Source: Neobacillus piezotolerans
Lineage (GTDB): Bacteria > Bacillota > Bacilli > Bacillales > Cytobacillaceae
Length of the DNA: 64,000 nt
NCBI RefSeq assembly: GCF_003362805.1
Contig: NZ_QNQT01000002.1
Span: 248,001 to 312,000, forward strand
Direction: 5' to 3'
Shown: positions 52,477 to 62,348 of the stretch, in pieces
Layout of the letters: the number at the start of each line of letters is the position of its first letter
Position numbering within the stretch: the stretch's first letter is position 1
Notes under the pieces: generated by a model
What the model saw: only the letters and a program-made list of their open reading frames with translations
What the model was told of the DNA's origin: nothing
Database searches by the model: none
Made by a program: the position numbers and the translations under genes

Positions 52477-53598
52477 ATGAGCGGGGAGAAAGATCTGGAG
52501 CAATTAAAGAAAGAAGCGGTTGAGAAAGCAAAGGCAGCCGCGGCGGCGAAAAGGGCCGCCAAGGCAGCGCAAGCCGAAGGGAAATCCGCGGCGGATAAGC
52601 CGGCTGGGCCAGCTTCCGAATCTCGCGCCGCAAAAGATTCCTTGGATGATAAAGTGGTAGGCGAAGTTGCTGAGAAGAGTAATCCTGAATCGGCGGCACA
52701 GCAATCTGTGGAGGATTCCGGTACTGTGAAAGCGGTTTCGGATACAACTGAAACAAACCTGGCTGATGAAAAGGCGAAGGCGGCTGCGGCAGCGAAGGCA
52801 AAGGCCGCGGCGGCAGCGAAAGCGAAAGCGGCCGCGCTCGCGAAGAAGACGGGAGAGGCCGCGCCGGAAGCAGGCGGCGACGATGAAAAGGCGAAAGCGA
52901 TTGCCGCTGCGAAAGCAAAGGCAGCCGCAGCGGCAAAAGCGAAGGCGGCCGCGCTCGCGAAGCAGACAGGAGAGGCCGCGCCGGAAGCAGGCGGTGACGA
53001 TGAAAAAGCGAAAGCGATTGCCGCCGCGAAGGCAAAAGCAGCCGCAGCCGCGAAAGCAAGGTCAGCGGCCGCAGCCAAGGGTGAAGGAGCGGCTGAAGCA
53101 GAAACTCCGGCAGCGCCGTCACCGAACCAGCCTTATCTAGATAAATATGTAAAAGTCATTGAGGAACATCTCGGAAATGATGTTCTTGAAGATTACTATA
53201 TCAATAAACTATCAAAAGATGTACCGACTTTGGTCGCGAAGGCTGAAACCTACTATAAGGTGGCCCAGTTCCTTAAATTCAATGAACAGCTTGGGTTTGA
53301 TTATTTATCAGAGCTGCATGCCAGCGATTTTGAAACCCATTTGGAACTATATGTGCATTTATTCTCATATAAGAACAGGCAATCTGTAGCCCTGAAAGTG
53401 AAGATTGACCGTAACGCGCCAACAATTGAATCCCTGCAGCCGCTTTGGGCAGGAGCAGATTGGCCTGAATGCGAGGCTTATGATTTACTGGGCATTACAT
53501 TCACGGGGCATCCGCATTTACATCGAATCCTGCTGGGAGAGGATTGGGTTGGCCATCCACTAAGAAAAGACTACGAGCAATACGACGTGGAGGTATAA
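52477..53598 (+). CDS. nuoC: NADH-quinone oxidoreductase subunit C with Ala/Lys-rich extension
   Basis: A 373-residue protein. The C-terminal 150 residues or so are the normal 30-kDa complex I subunit (WPECEAYDLLGITFTGHPHL and VGHPLRKDYEQYD). The first 210 or so residues are low-complexity Ala/Lys/Glu repeats such as KAKAAAAAKAKAAALAK, with a 39-residue (117-bp) unit repeated from about 52852 to 53085. Ala/Lys-rich NuoC extensions occur in some Bacillus. They should form a long charged helix outside the core. ATG 52477 follows AAGGTGATC at the end of nuoB. The GC content and codon use of the repeat differ sharply from the rest of the gene. Confidence 0.93.
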   Translation: MSGEKDLEQLKKEAVEKAKAAAAAKRAAKAAQAEGKSAADKPAGPASESRAAKDSLDDKVVGEVAEKSNPESAAQQSVEDSGTVKAVSDTTETNLADEKAKAAAAAKAKAAAAAKAKAAALAKKTGEAAPEAGGDDEKAKAIAAAKAKAAAAAKAKAAALAKQTGEAAPEAGGDDEKAKAIAAAKAKAAAAAKARSAAAAKGEGAAEAETPAAPSPNQPYLDKYVKVIEEHLGNDVLEDYYINKLSKDVPTLVAKAETYYKVAQFLKFNEQLGFDYLSELHASDFETHLELYVHLFSYKNRQSVALKVKIDRNAPTIESLQPLWAGADWPECEAYDLLGITFTGHPHLHRILLGEDWVGHPLRKDYEQYDVEV

Positions 53599-53601
53599 CC
53601 A

Positions 53602-54702
53602 ATGATACGTACAGAAGAAATGCTTCTAAACGTTGGGCCGCAGCACCCGAGTACCCATGGGGTGTTCCGCCTTGTCGTCAAGATTGACGGGGAAATCATT
53701 ACCCATGCCCAGCCGGTGATTGGCTACCTGCACCGGGGCACCGAAAAAATCGCTGAAAATCTTCAATACACCCAAATCATTCCTTATACAGACCGGATGG
53801 ATTATATCTCTTCGATGACCAACAATTATGTCATCTGCCATGCCGTCGAAACGATGATGGGCATCGAGATTCCAGAACGCGCTGAATACCTAAGGGTTAT
53901 CGCGATGGAATTGAACAGGGTTGCCAGCCACCTTGTCTGGTGGGGAACCTATTTGTTGGATATGGGAGCGGTCAGCCCCTTCCTTTATGCCTTCAGGGAA
54001 AGGGAAATGATCATTAACATGCTGAATGAGCTATCAGGGGCGAGGCTGACCTTCAATTACATGCGTGTTGGCGGAGTAAAATGGGACGCGCCGGAGGGCT
54101 GGATCCAAAAGGTCAAGGATTTTATCCCTTATATGAGGGAACAGCTTAAAGGCTACCACCAGCTCGTCACCGGGAATGAAATCTTCATGAACCGGGTTAA
54201 AGGAGTTGGCCGTTATACGAAGGAAGAAGCAATCCAGTATTCGCTTACCGGCCCTAACCTAAGGTGTACAGGGGTAAAATTCGACTTAAGAAAAGACGAG
54301 CCATACTCGATCTATGACAGGTTCAAATTCGACGTGATCACAGAGGAAGGCGGGGATTGCTGGTCCCGCTACCATGTAAGGATTCGTGAAATTGAGGAAT
54401 CACTCAAAATCCTGGAGCAGGCATGCGAACAATTCCCTGAAGGCGGGGAAATCCTTGCCAAAGTGCCAAAAATCATCAAGGCGCCAAAAGGGGAAGCGTA
54501 TGTGCGCATTGAATCGCCGCGCGGCGAAATTGGCTGCTACATTGCTAGTGATGGAAAAAAAGAGCCTTACCGCTTGAAATTCAGGAGGCCGTCATTCTAC
54601 AATCTCCAGATTCTTTCGAAGCTGCTTGTCGGAGAGAATATGGCGAACATGATTGCCATTCTCGGAGCAATTGATATTGTCCTAGGGGAGGTGGACGGTT
54701 AA
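53602..54702 (+). CDS. nuoD: NADH-quinone oxidoreductase subunit D
   Basis: A 366-residue 49-kDa-type subunit that forms the quinone pocket with NuoB. Key segments: LNVGPQHPSTHGVFRLV (quinone-site loop with the conserved His), YLHRGTEKIAENLQYTQ, and the C-terminal DIVLGEVDG. It starts four bases after nuoC, with GGAGGT upstream, and overlaps nuoH by one base. Confidence 0.97.
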   Translation: MIRTEEMLLNVGPQHPSTHGVFRLVVKIDGEIITHAQPVIGYLHRGTEKIAENLQYTQIIPYTDRMDYISSMTNNYVICHAVETMMGIEIPERAEYLRVIAMELNRVASHLVWWGTYLLDMGAVSPFLYAFREREMIINMLNELSGARLTFNYMRVGGVKWDAPEGWIQKVKDFIPYMREQLKGYHQLVTGNEIFMNRVKGVGRYTKEEAIQYSLTGPNLRCTGVKFDLRKDEPYSIYDRFKFDVITEEGGDCWSRYHVRIREIEESLKILEQACEQFPEGGEILAKVPKIIKAPKGEAYVRIESPRGEIGCYIASDGKKEPYRLKFRRPSFYNLQILSKLLVGENMANMIAILGAIDIVLGEVDG

Positions 54703-55712
54703 TGGTAGAGAATCTTCTTACTTCATCCCCCGGGCTCGTTAACTTCGGGATATTCTTCCTGCTTGCGACCGTTTTGCTATTGGTTGTACTAGGTTTTGTA
54801 ACATACGGCATCCTTGCCGAGCGCAAGGTAATGGGCTACATGCAGCTGCGCCACGGGCCGAATCATGTCGGCGGCCGCTGGGGACTCCTGCAGACTGTAG
54901 CCGATGTATTGAAGCTTTTGCTGAAAGAAGACATAATCCCAAAGATGGCTGACAGGCTCCTCTTCATCCTGGCGCCCGTTATTGCCTTCGCGCCATCGTT
55001 CATGGTGCTTGCGGCTATTCCTTTCACGGATAAACTGCAATTTGCCGATATCGGCGTGGGGCTTCTATATTATATAGCCATCTCAGGCATCACAACGCTC
55101 GGAATTGTGACCGGTGGCTGGGCTTCGAACAATAAATATGCGCTTTTAGGCGGTATGAGGGCGGCGGCCCAGATGATTTCTTATGAAATTCCGCTGGTCA
55201 TGTCCGTCATTGGAATCATTCTGCTTACAGGAAGCCTAAACTTGAACGACATCGTTGATGCGCAGCGGAATGGCTGGTATATCCTGCTCCAGCCAATTGG
55301 GTTCATTGTATTTTTAATAGCGTCCGTAGCTGAATTGAACAGGACGCCATTTGACCTTCCCGAAGGGGAATCCGAGCTTGTCGCGGGTTACCATGTTGAG
55401 TATTCCGGTTTCCGCTGGGCGTTTTTCATGCTTGCGGAATACGTATACCTTTTCGCAATGGCGGCTCTGACGACGGTGCTCTTCCTTGGGGGCTGGCTTC
55501 CGCCATTGTCAATCCTGGACTTCATTCCGGGAGCTGTTTGGTTCTCGCTTAAATTCAGCGTAGTCATCTTTATCCTGATCTGGTTCCGCGTAACTTACCC
55601 TCGTTTCCGGGCCGATAAACTGATGGAATTCGGATGGAAGGTATTGCTGCCGGTAGCGCTCGCAAACGTCTTCCTCACCGCATTGATCAAAGAACTATTT
55701 AAACTGTTTTAA
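54702..55712 (+). CDS. nuoH: NADH-quinone oxidoreductase subunit H
   Basis: A 336-residue membrane subunit with eight predicted helices linking the peripheral arm to the proton-pumping arm. GYMQLRHGPNHVGGRWGLLQ, the E-channel loop NRTPFDLPEGESELVAGY and the FRADKLMEFGWKVLLP segment are diagnostic. Start overlaps the nuoD stop (TAATG). Confidence 0.97.
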   Translation: MVENLLTSSPGLVNFGIFFLLATVLLLVVLGFVTYGILAERKVMGYMQLRHGPNHVGGRWGLLQTVADVLKLLLKEDIIPKMADRLLFILAPVIAFAPSFMVLAAIPFTDKLQFADIGVGLLYYIAISGITTLGIVTGGWASNNKYALLGGMRAAAQMISYEIPLVMSVIGIILLTGSLNLNDIVDAQRNGWYILLQPIGFIVFLIASVAELNRTPFDLPEGESELVAGYHVEYSGFRWAFFMLAEYVYLFAMAALTTVLFLGGWLPPLSILDFIPGAVWFSLKFSVVIFILIWFRVTYPRFRADKLMEFGWKVLLPVALANVFLTALIKELFKLF

Positions 55713-55792
55713 TAAATATCAGGGATTAGCATAACTGCATTCCCTGCAGGAAAAACAGCATTCTTTTATCACGCACCAAAGGGGTGAAAAAC

Positions 55793-56212
55793 ATGCTTGG
55801 ATTGGCAAAAGGCTTAAAGTATACCCTTAAAAACCTGACCAAGGAAAAAATCACATACGATTATCCAAATAAACCGCTTCCTCTTCCGGACCGGTTTCGG
55901 GGAATCCAAAAATTCTATCCCGAAAAGTGCATCGTCTGTAACCAGTGCGCCAACATATGCCCGACAGAGTGCATCCAGCTGACAGGCAAGAAACATCCGG
56001 ACCCGACAAAAAAGGGGAAAGTCATCGATACGTATGACATTAATTTTGAAATTTGCATCCTTTGCGATTTATGTACCGAGGTTTGCCCGACTGAAGCAAT
56101 CATCATGACGAATAATTTCGAACTTGCGGAATATAGCCGGGATAACCTGTTTAAGAACCTTGAATGGCTGGATGAAAATGACGAGAATGTTCGGAAGGTG
56201 AATAAGGCATGA
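55793..56212 (+). CDS. nuoI: NADH-quinone oxidoreductase subunit I
   Basis: A 139-residue ferredoxin-like subunit with two 4Fe-4S motifs, CIVCNQCANICPTECI and CILCDLCTEVCPTEAI, which carry clusters N6a and N6b. ATG 55793 is seven bases after AAGGGGTGA; a GTG at 55784 overlaps that site. It overlaps nuoJ by four bases. Confidence 0.96.
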   Translation: MLGLAKGLKYTLKNLTKEKITYDYPNKPLPLPDRFRGIQKFYPEKCIVCNQCANICPTECIQLTGKKHPDPTKKGKVIDTYDINFEICILCDLCTEVCPTEAIIMTNNFELAEYSRDNLFKNLEWLDENDENVRKVNKA

Positions 56213-56718
56213 TTTCAGGTGAATTTCTGGCATTTATGTCACTCGCGCTAGTGGCAGTCATCGGGGGCGTGCTCTTACTGAATCTGACAAAGGTCATCCA
56301 CACAATTATCGCTCTCGTATTTACGTTTATCAGTATCGCCGGGATATTTGTCCTGCTGTCGGCGGAATTCCTGGCCGCGGTCCAAATTCTCATTTACTCC
56401 GGGGCAATTACGATCATTATGCTTTTCGGCATCATGCTCACAAAGCATGATGATGAAAGTGAGGCGAGCACAGGGAAATGGAGGAAGTTCCTCCTCCTGC
56501 TTGGCGTTGCCGGCTTTGCTATGGCGGTATATGTTGGAATATACAATCTAGACCTGGGCCCAGGCTCGACTGAGCTTCATGTAAACAATACCGAACAAAT
56601 CGGGATCGCGCTTTACTCAAAGTTCATCATCCCGTTTGAACTTGCTTCGGTAGTCCTGCTCGTTGCGCTTGTCGGCGCGATTATCCTTGCAAAAAAAGAC
56701 AATAAGGAGGCGGAATAA
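56209..56718 (+). CDS. nuoJ: NADH-quinone oxidoreductase subunit J
   Basis: A 169-residue membrane subunit with five helices. The third helix region [20 protein letters not shown], with its acidic residue and pi-bulge segment, is typical of NuoJ. ATG overlaps the nuoI stop. Confidence 0.95.
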   Translation: MISGEFLAFMSLALVAVIGGVLLLNLTKVIHTIIALVFTFISIAGIFVLLSAEFLAAVQILIYSGAITIIMLFGIMLTKHDDESEASTGKWRKFLLLLGVAGFAMAVYVGIYNLDLGPGSTELHVNNTEQIGIALYSKFIIPFELASVVLLVALVGAIILAKKDNKEAE

Positions 56719-56719
56719 T

Positions 56720-57037
56720 ATGAACTCGGGAGTTCCAGCTTCTGCCTTCCTCGCGCTTGCCCTGATTTTGTTCTGTATCGGCCTTTACGGAGCCCTGACA
56801 AAGCGGAACACAGTAATCGTTCTTATATCCATCGAACTGATGCTGAATGCGGTGAATATCAACCTTGTTACATTCAGCAAGTATGGAATCACCCCTTCAA
56901 TAGACGGGCAGATTTTCACCCTGTTCGCAATGGCGGTGGCCGCCGCCGAGGCTTCGGTAGGCCTGGCAATCCTGATTTCCCTGTATAGGAACAGGAAGAC
57001 AGTGAACATTGATGAAATGGATATAATGAAAAACTAA
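56720..57037 (+). CDS. nuoK: NADH-quinone oxidoreductase subunit K
   Basis: A 105-residue three-helix membrane subunit resembling MrpC. The essential Glu residues lie in [17 protein letters not shown] and [19 protein letters not shown] 56720 follows AAGGAGGCGG. A 170-bp gap with several GC-rich inverted repeats (for example CGCAGG/CCTGCG near 57103-57121) separates it from nuoL. Confidence 0.95.
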   Translation: MNSGVPASAFLALALILFCIGLYGALTKRNTVIVLISIELMLNAVNINLVTFSKYGITPSIDGQIFTLFAMAVAAAEASVGLAILISLYRNRKTVNIDEMDIMKN

Positions 57038-57207
57038 TTGTGGTTCATTCCGTATTCATAAAGCGGGCCGCCAAAAGCAGGCTGCCCGGGATACTTCCAT
57101 CGCAGGGCCTGCACCTGCGGAAGCCCTGTGTGTCAGGGTGAAATCAGGCGCGCAGCCAGAGTTACATCTGCATCAGAACGCGCGTTCATAAAGGGGATAG
57201 TGTATTG

Positions 57208-59073
57208 ATGGAAAATGCATGGATCATACCGCTTTTCCCGCTTCTATCATTTTTGATTCTTCTTCTATTTGGCAAACGGCTCAAAGAGGCAAGCTCCTTT
57301 GTCGGAATCGCGCTGACACTCGCTTCGCTGGCAATGTCAGTGGCCGTTTTGGTTGAACGGTTTTCGGCGCCGACATACAAGGCCGAGGCTGTCTGGCTAA
57401 AAATAGGGGATTTTCAATTAACAGCGGGCTTTGAAGTGAACCAACTTAATGCATTAATGCTGTTTATCGTGTCTCTCGTTAGCTGTCTCGTACATATCTA
57501 TTCCAGGGGATACATGCACGGCGACGAGCGAATTCCGGTTTTTTACGCCTATCTTGGCTTATTTACTTTTGCAATGCTGGGGCTTGTCGTATCGCCTAAC
57601 CTCCTGCAAACCTATATTTTCTGGGAGCTTGTCGGGGTTGGATCCTTCCTCTTGATCGGTTTTTATTTTTACAAGGAAGAAGCGAAGGCTGCGGCAAAGA
57701 AGGCTTTTATTATGACCAGGATTGGGGATGTCGGGCTATTAATCGGCATGATTCTATTATTCTGGCAAACTAAAAGCTTTGAATATGATGAAATTTTCGC
57801 CGCTGTTGATGCCGGAGCCATCACCGCGGGGATGCTCACGCTGATTGCCATCCTTATTTTCATAGGCGCCATGGGTAAATCCGGCCAGTTCCCGCTCCAC
57901 ACATGGCTTCCGGATGCGATGGAAGGTCCGACTCCTGTTTCGGCGCTGATTCACGCCGCAACGATGGTAGCGGCCGGCGTCTATTTGGTGGCAGCGTTGT
58001 TCCCGCTTTTCGCAGCGAGTAAAACCGCTCTCCTGACAGTAGCGGTAATCGGTGCGTTTACCGCGATTTTTGCGGCGAGCATCGGCCTTGTTCAAAAAGA
58101 CATCAAACGGGTACTGGCCTATTCGACCGTCAGCCAGCTTGGCTACATGATGCTGGCCCTTGGTTCGGCTGGATACGTTGCCGGCGTTTTCCATCTGATG
58201 ACCCACGCATTCTTCAAGGCGCTTTTATTCCTTGCGGCGGGGAGCGTCATCCATGCGGTCCATACTCAAAACATTGAGGAAATGGGCGGATTGTGGAAAA
58301 AGCTGAAGCTGACTGGCCCGTTATTCCTGATTGGGACACTGGCAATCAGCGGCGTTCCATTGTTTTCAGGGTTTTTCAGCAAAGATGAAATTTTGATTGC
58401 GGCATGGGAAAACGGCCATCCTGTTTTATTCCTGCTCGCGCTTATCGCGGCATTCTTCACCGCGTTTTACATGTTCAGGCTCTTCTTCATGGTCTTCTGG
58501 GGCGAGTCCCGATCGAACGTTACGAATGTCCATGAATCACCGGGAACCATGACGCTGCCAATGATTGTACTGGGCGTTTTGGCTGTCGTTGCTGGTTATG
58601 TCAATACACCGTGGTTCGGCACCTTCCTCGGCGACTGGCTTGTGGATGGCAATCCCGCGCTGGGACATGGCCATATTGAAGGACCAGGCTGGATTATGAT
58701 TGCCGCGACGGTTGTCTCTTTGGCAGGCATTTATCTTGCATGGCTGATGTACGGGAAGCGTTCCCTGTCCCGCGACTGGCTCAGCTCCGCGGCACCCGGG
58801 GTATACAACGTCCTTTACAACAAATATTTTATTGATGAACTTTACGGGTTCTCAATCTTGAATGCGACAAAAGCGATCAGCCATCTTTGCCGCTATATCG
58901 ATGTGTTCCTTGTTGAGGGGATTGCTTCAGCGGTTGCAGGAACAGTCCGGGCATTTGGAAAGACGGGTTCAAAACTCCAATCCGGGCAGGTTCAGACATA
59001 TGTGGCGTTCGCCTTTATCGGGCTGGCCGTATTGACAGTCATCTTCGCGCTGACAGGGGGGTATTTGCAATGA
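57208..59073 (+). CDS. nuoL: NADH-quinone oxidoreductase subunit L
   Basis: A 621-residue antiporter-like proton-pumping subunit with about 16 helices. The key Glu is in YIFWELVGVGSFLLIGFY; pump-channel Lys and His residues lie in MGKSGQFPLHTWLPDAMEGP and in SALIHAATMVAAGVYLV. ATG 57208 is about 11 bases from AAGGGG; TTG 57205 is an alternative. It overlaps nuoM by four bases. Confidence 0.96.
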   Translation: MENAWIIPLFPLLSFLILLLFGKRLKEASSFVGIALTLASLAMSVAVLVERFSAPTYKAEAVWLKIGDFQLTAGFEVNQLNALMLFIVSLVSCLVHIYSRGYMHGDERIPVFYAYLGLFTFAMLGLVVSPNLLQTYIFWELVGVGSFLLIGFYFYKEEAKAAAKKAFIMTRIGDVGLLIGMILLFWQTKSFEYDEIFAAVDAGAITAGMLTLIAILIFIGAMGKSGQFPLHTWLPDAMEGPTPVSALIHAATMVAAGVYLVAALFPLFAASKTALLTVAVIGAFTAIFAASIGLVQKDIKRVLAYSTVSQLGYMMLALGSAGYVAGVFHLMTHAFFKALLFLAAGSVIHAVHTQNIEEMGGLWKKLKLTGPLFLIGTLAISGVPLFSGFFSKDEILIAAWENGHPVLFLLALIAAFFTAFYMFRLFFMVFWGESRSNVTNVHESPGTMTLPMIVLGVLAVVAGYVNTPWFGTFLGDWLVDGNPALGHGHIEGPGWIMIAATVVSLAGIYLAWLMYGKRSLSRDWLSSAAPGVYNVLYNKYFIDELYGFSILNATKAISHLCRYIDVFLVEGIASAVAGTVRAFGKTGSKLQSGQVQTYVAFAFIGLAVLTVIFALTGGYLQ

Positions 59074-60590
59074 ACCTTTCATATATACTGACTATTTTGG
59101 TATTCTCCCCGCTGCTCGGCATTATTGTCCTGGCATTTTTGCAAAAGTCAAATGAAAAAGCGATCAAGCTGGTTGGCTTCCTGGCAACCTTGCCGGCCCT
59201 GCTCCTATCGCTGGCCGCCTATGCGCATTACCTTGCCGGGAAGAGTTTGGCGGATTTCTCAACGAGGGCCGACTGGATCCAGTTTGGCGGTTTCAAGCAA
59301 ATGGGAGAGAAGTACTTCTCCATTCATTATGAATTGGGGATTAATGGATTCTCGCTATTGCTCGTTGTCCTGACGGCTGTCGTCGCCTCATTGGCCGCAA
59401 TCGCTTCTGGCATGATTAAAAGGGAGTGGAAAGGGTACTTTATGCTCTTCCTTCTTCTGGAGGTAGGCATGCTTGGCGTCTTCACGGCGCAAAACCTTGT
59501 CCTGTTCTTCCTGTTTTTCGAATTGACTTTGATTCCGATGTTTTTCCTGATCGGAAAGTGGGGTTATTTTGAAAAGGAAAAAGCTGCTTACAGCTTTTTG
59601 ATTTACAACGGGCTCGGTTCAGCAGTCCTGTTGATTGTCATCATGGTCCTCTTCACGAGGACAGGCACATCGAATATCCAACTGCTGGAACAACTTATTG
59701 CAAATCCAGATGCCCAGCTAATGGCCCCGATTTCAGAGGGAACGAAAATGGGGCTTCTCATTGCCCTGTTGGTTGCCTTTGGAATCAAACTGCCAATTTT
59801 TCCGCTGCATAGCTGGATGCTCCGCGTCCACGTCCAGGCACCTCCGGCGATTGTCATGATCCACTCGGGGATTCTTTTGAAAATTGGCGCCTTCGGTTTA
59901 ATCCGGTTCGGGATGGGCATTTTTCCGGAACAGTTCAAACAGCTCGCCGTCCTTTTGGCTATACTTGGCGTAGTGAATCTACTGTACGGGGCGTTCCTTG
60001 CCTTTATCCAGACGGATTTCAAAATGGTTTTGGCCTATTCGTCCATTTCCCATATGGGAATTGTCCTGATTGGCCTGGCCGCGCTGAACGAAGCGGGTAT
60101 ACAGGGGGCAATTTTCCAGGTCATCTCGCACGGGCTGATATCCGCCTTGCTGTTCTTCCTGGTTGGTGTGTTTTATGAGCGCCTTGATACTTCGCTCATT
60201 TCCAATTTGGGCGGCCTTGCAAAAGGTATGCCGATTGCGGCTGGTATCCTGCTTGCAGGCGGTATGGCCTCTCTCGGCCTTCCAGGTATGTCGGGGTTTG
60301 TCAGCGAGTTTATGGCATTCCTGGGATTGTTTAAAGAAATGCCGGTCCTTGCAGCCATAGGCTGTATTGGCATCATTATGACAGCCGCCTATCTTCTGAG
60401 GGCGATTCTCGGCATGACATACGGAACGCCACATCGCGAATTTACGGGAGTCCTTGATTTAAAAGGGGTAGAATATGTGCCGGCATTGACATTGCTGTTC
60501 CTGATTGTCCTAATCGGCGTTTACCCAAGTGTGCTCAGCTCACCGCTGGAATCCGCACTTAAAACTATCATGATTGGGCTGGGGGGTTGA
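59070..60590 (+). CDS. nuoM: NADH-quinone oxidoreductase subunit M
   Basis: A 506-residue antiporter-like subunit with about 14 helices. The essential Glu lies in FFLFFELTLIPMFFLIGKWG, and the channel Lys in LLVAFGIKLPIFPLHSWMLR. Start overlaps nuoL. Both channel halves are complete, so proton pumping is expected. Confidence 0.96.
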   Translation: MNLSYILTILVFSPLLGIIVLAFLQKSNEKAIKLVGFLATLPALLLSLAAYAHYLAGKSLADFSTRADWIQFGGFKQMGEKYFSIHYELGINGFSLLLVVLTAVVASLAAIASGMIKREWKGYFMLFLLLEVGMLGVFTAQNLVLFFLFFELTLIPMFFLIGKWGYFEKEKAAYSFLIYNGLGSAVLLIVIMVLFTRTGTSNIQLLEQLIANPDAQLMAPISEGTKMGLLIALLVAFGIKLPIFPLHSWMLRVHVQAPPAIVMIHSGILLKIGAFGLIRFGMGIFPEQFKQLAVLLAILGVVNLLYGAFLAFIQTDFKMVLAYSSISHMGIVLIGLAALNEAGIQGAIFQVISHGLISALLFFLVGVFYERLDTSLISNLGGLAKGMPIAAGILLAGGMASLGLPGMSGFVSEFMAFLGLFKEMPVLAAIGCIGIIMTAAYLLRAILGMTYGTPHREFTGVLDLKGVEYVPALTLLFLIVLIGVYPSVLSSPLESALKTIMIGLGG

Positions 60591-60596
60591 TGAACG

Positions 60597-62114
60597 ATGG
60601 AACTCAAAGAATTGCTATCATACAACTGGGGCATTATGGCGCCTGAGTTCATCATACTCGGTACAGCCGCTCTTTTAACCATTCTCGATCTGTTTTTGCC
60701 AAAAAGCAGCGACCGCAAGATGTTTGGATGGATTTCACTTGCCGCGATCGTGGCTGCCGGGATTGCCCTGGTAGGGATGCTTGATTCGCCGGTGACATCA
60801 ATTCTTGCTGATACGTACAGGCTTGATGGTTTCGGCAAGGTGTTTAAGTTGATTCTTCTTGGTGGTTCCGCGCTAGTGATGCTTTTGGCTGTCCATTATG
60901 AGCCGAAGGATGGATTCGCGGAATATAAAGGCGAATTTTTCTATCTGTTTTTGACAGCCCTTCTTGGCGGGATGTTCATGGCGTCAAGCGGAGATTTGAT
61001 TACGTTGTTTGTCGGCCTTGAACTACTCTCAATCTCTTCCTATATCCTTGCGGGTATACGAAGGAATCAGCTGAACTCGAATGAGTCGGCCATGAAGTAT
61101 GTCATTAATGGCAGCATCTCGACTGCAATCACGCTGTTTGGGATGAGTTATGTGTACGGAATTGGCGGCTCGACGAACCTGAAGGAGATTGCCAGCACGC
61201 TTTCTGCTATCTCTTCCGGCCAGCAGGTCTACCTTCTGGGAATCGCGTTTTTCATGATTTTGGTCGGGCTTTCCTTTAAGCTCGCCGCAGCGCCGTTCCA
61301 TATGTGGGCACCGGATGTGTACCAGGGAGCGCCGACTCCGGTAACAGCCTTCCTGAGCGTCGTTTCAAAAGCTGCAGGTTTTATTGTATTAATCCGGATC
61401 ATGCTTACAGTGTTCGGCATGGCGGTCACAGAAGGGCCGCAATCCATGCCGCTATTGCTGAAGTTGCAGGATTATATCGCGTTCCTTGCAGCAGCTACAA
61501 TGATTATCGGAAACGTTGTCGCGCTTAGGCAGCGGAATATCAAGCGCCTGTTCGCATACTCAAGCATTGCGCATGCAGGGTACATGCTTGTCGCATTTAC
61601 GTCGCTTAGCTACTTCATGTTTGACGCGATATGGTTCTACCTTGTAGCCTATACGTTTATGAATGTCGGAGCGTTCGCGATCATCCAGTTGATGAGCGAA
61701 AAAGCTGGTTCTGAGGATATCAAGGATTTCGCAGGTCTTTACAAGAAAGCGCCCGTTCTTTCCGCCGCTTTTGGCATTTTGATCCTGTCGCTGGCGGGTT
61801 TTCCTGGAACAGCGGGATTCATTGGCAAAATGAACATATTCCTGAGTGCTTTCATTGATGAGAAAAATCCGCACTATGTCCTGGCATCGATTATGATTGC
61901 CGCTACAGTCGTATCGTATGTATATTACTTCGGGATTTTGACTCAAGTTTTCTTCCGTCCGGCGGCGGATGAAACAAAATTCAAGGTTCCAGCCGGGATA
62001 CTCGCGGCGCTTGCCATTACGGTGGCTGCCAGCGTCCTGTTCGGAATCATGCCAAACCTTGCGTTGGACTTCTTGCATAACAATTTCGGCGGTTTTGGGG
62101 AACTGTTGAAATAG
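60597..62114 (+). CDS. nuoN: NADH-quinone oxidoreductase subunit N
   Basis: A 505-residue antiporter-like subunit with about 14 helices. Conserved segments: LFVGLELLSISSYILAG (Glu in the channel), VGLSFKLAAAPFHMWAPDVY and NIKRLFAYSSIAHAGYMLVA. ATG is preceded by GGGGGG. It ends the operon; no nuoE, nuoF or nuoG gene is present before or after. Confidence 0.96.
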   Translation: MELKELLSYNWGIMAPEFIILGTAALLTILDLFLPKSSDRKMFGWISLAAIVAAGIALVGMLDSPVTSILADTYRLDGFGKVFKLILLGGSALVMLLAVHYEPKDGFAEYKGEFFYLFLTALLGGMFMASSGDLITLFVGLELLSISSYILAGIRRNQLNSNESAMKYVINGSISTAITLFGMSYVYGIGGSTNLKEIASTLSAISSGQQVYLLGIAFFMILVGLSFKLAAAPFHMWAPDVYQGAPTPVTAFLSVVSKAAGFIVLIRIMLTVFGMAVTEGPQSMPLLLKLQDYIAFLAAATMIIGNVVALRQRNIKRLFAYSSIAHAGYMLVAFTSLSYFMFDAIWFYLVAYTFMNVGAFAIIQLMSEKAGSEDIKDFAGLYKKAPVLSAAFGILILSLAGFPGTAGFIGKMNIFLSAFIDEKNPHYVLASIMIAATVVSYVYYFGILTQVFFRPAADETKFKVPAGILAALAITVAASVLFGIMPNLALDFLHNNFGGFGELLK

Positions 62115-62181
62115 CGGTATTTTGAGCTTAAGCGCCTTTTGGGATTATGGAGAATAATCCGAAGGCTGTAAAGCGAATGCC

Positions 62182-62342
62182 AGCGGCCTGCTTTGGGGGA
62201 AGGAGGCCGCCTAGCATGAAAGCCATGCAGCTTCCTTTGGGAGAAGGGAGCCGTATGTATGATTCAAAGGGGAAACATAAAATGTGCTGCTTCCTTTGGG
62301 GAAGGAAGCCGTATGCATGATTCAAAGGGGAAACATAAAAGC
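62182..62342 (+). repeat. Tandem hairpin-forming repeats after nuoN
   Basis: Two copies of a 57-59 bp unit lie end to end at 62227-62285 and 62286-62342, sharing TATGATTCAAAGGGGAAACA (the second with a C for one T just before). A third, degenerate copy (TGCTTTGGGGGAAGGAGGCC, about 62192-62225) precedes them. Each copy contains a GCTTCC...GGAAGC-type hairpin. No gene is encoded in the 421-bp gap between nuoN and gtaB. Confidence 0.8.
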
Positions 62343-62348
62343 AAAATG

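Noticed and set aside
52415-53122. Long reverse-strand frames opposite nuoC
   Set aside because: They are the complement of the Ala/Lys repeat and show only low-complexity Ala/Phe/Ser or Leu/Pro; no start signals.
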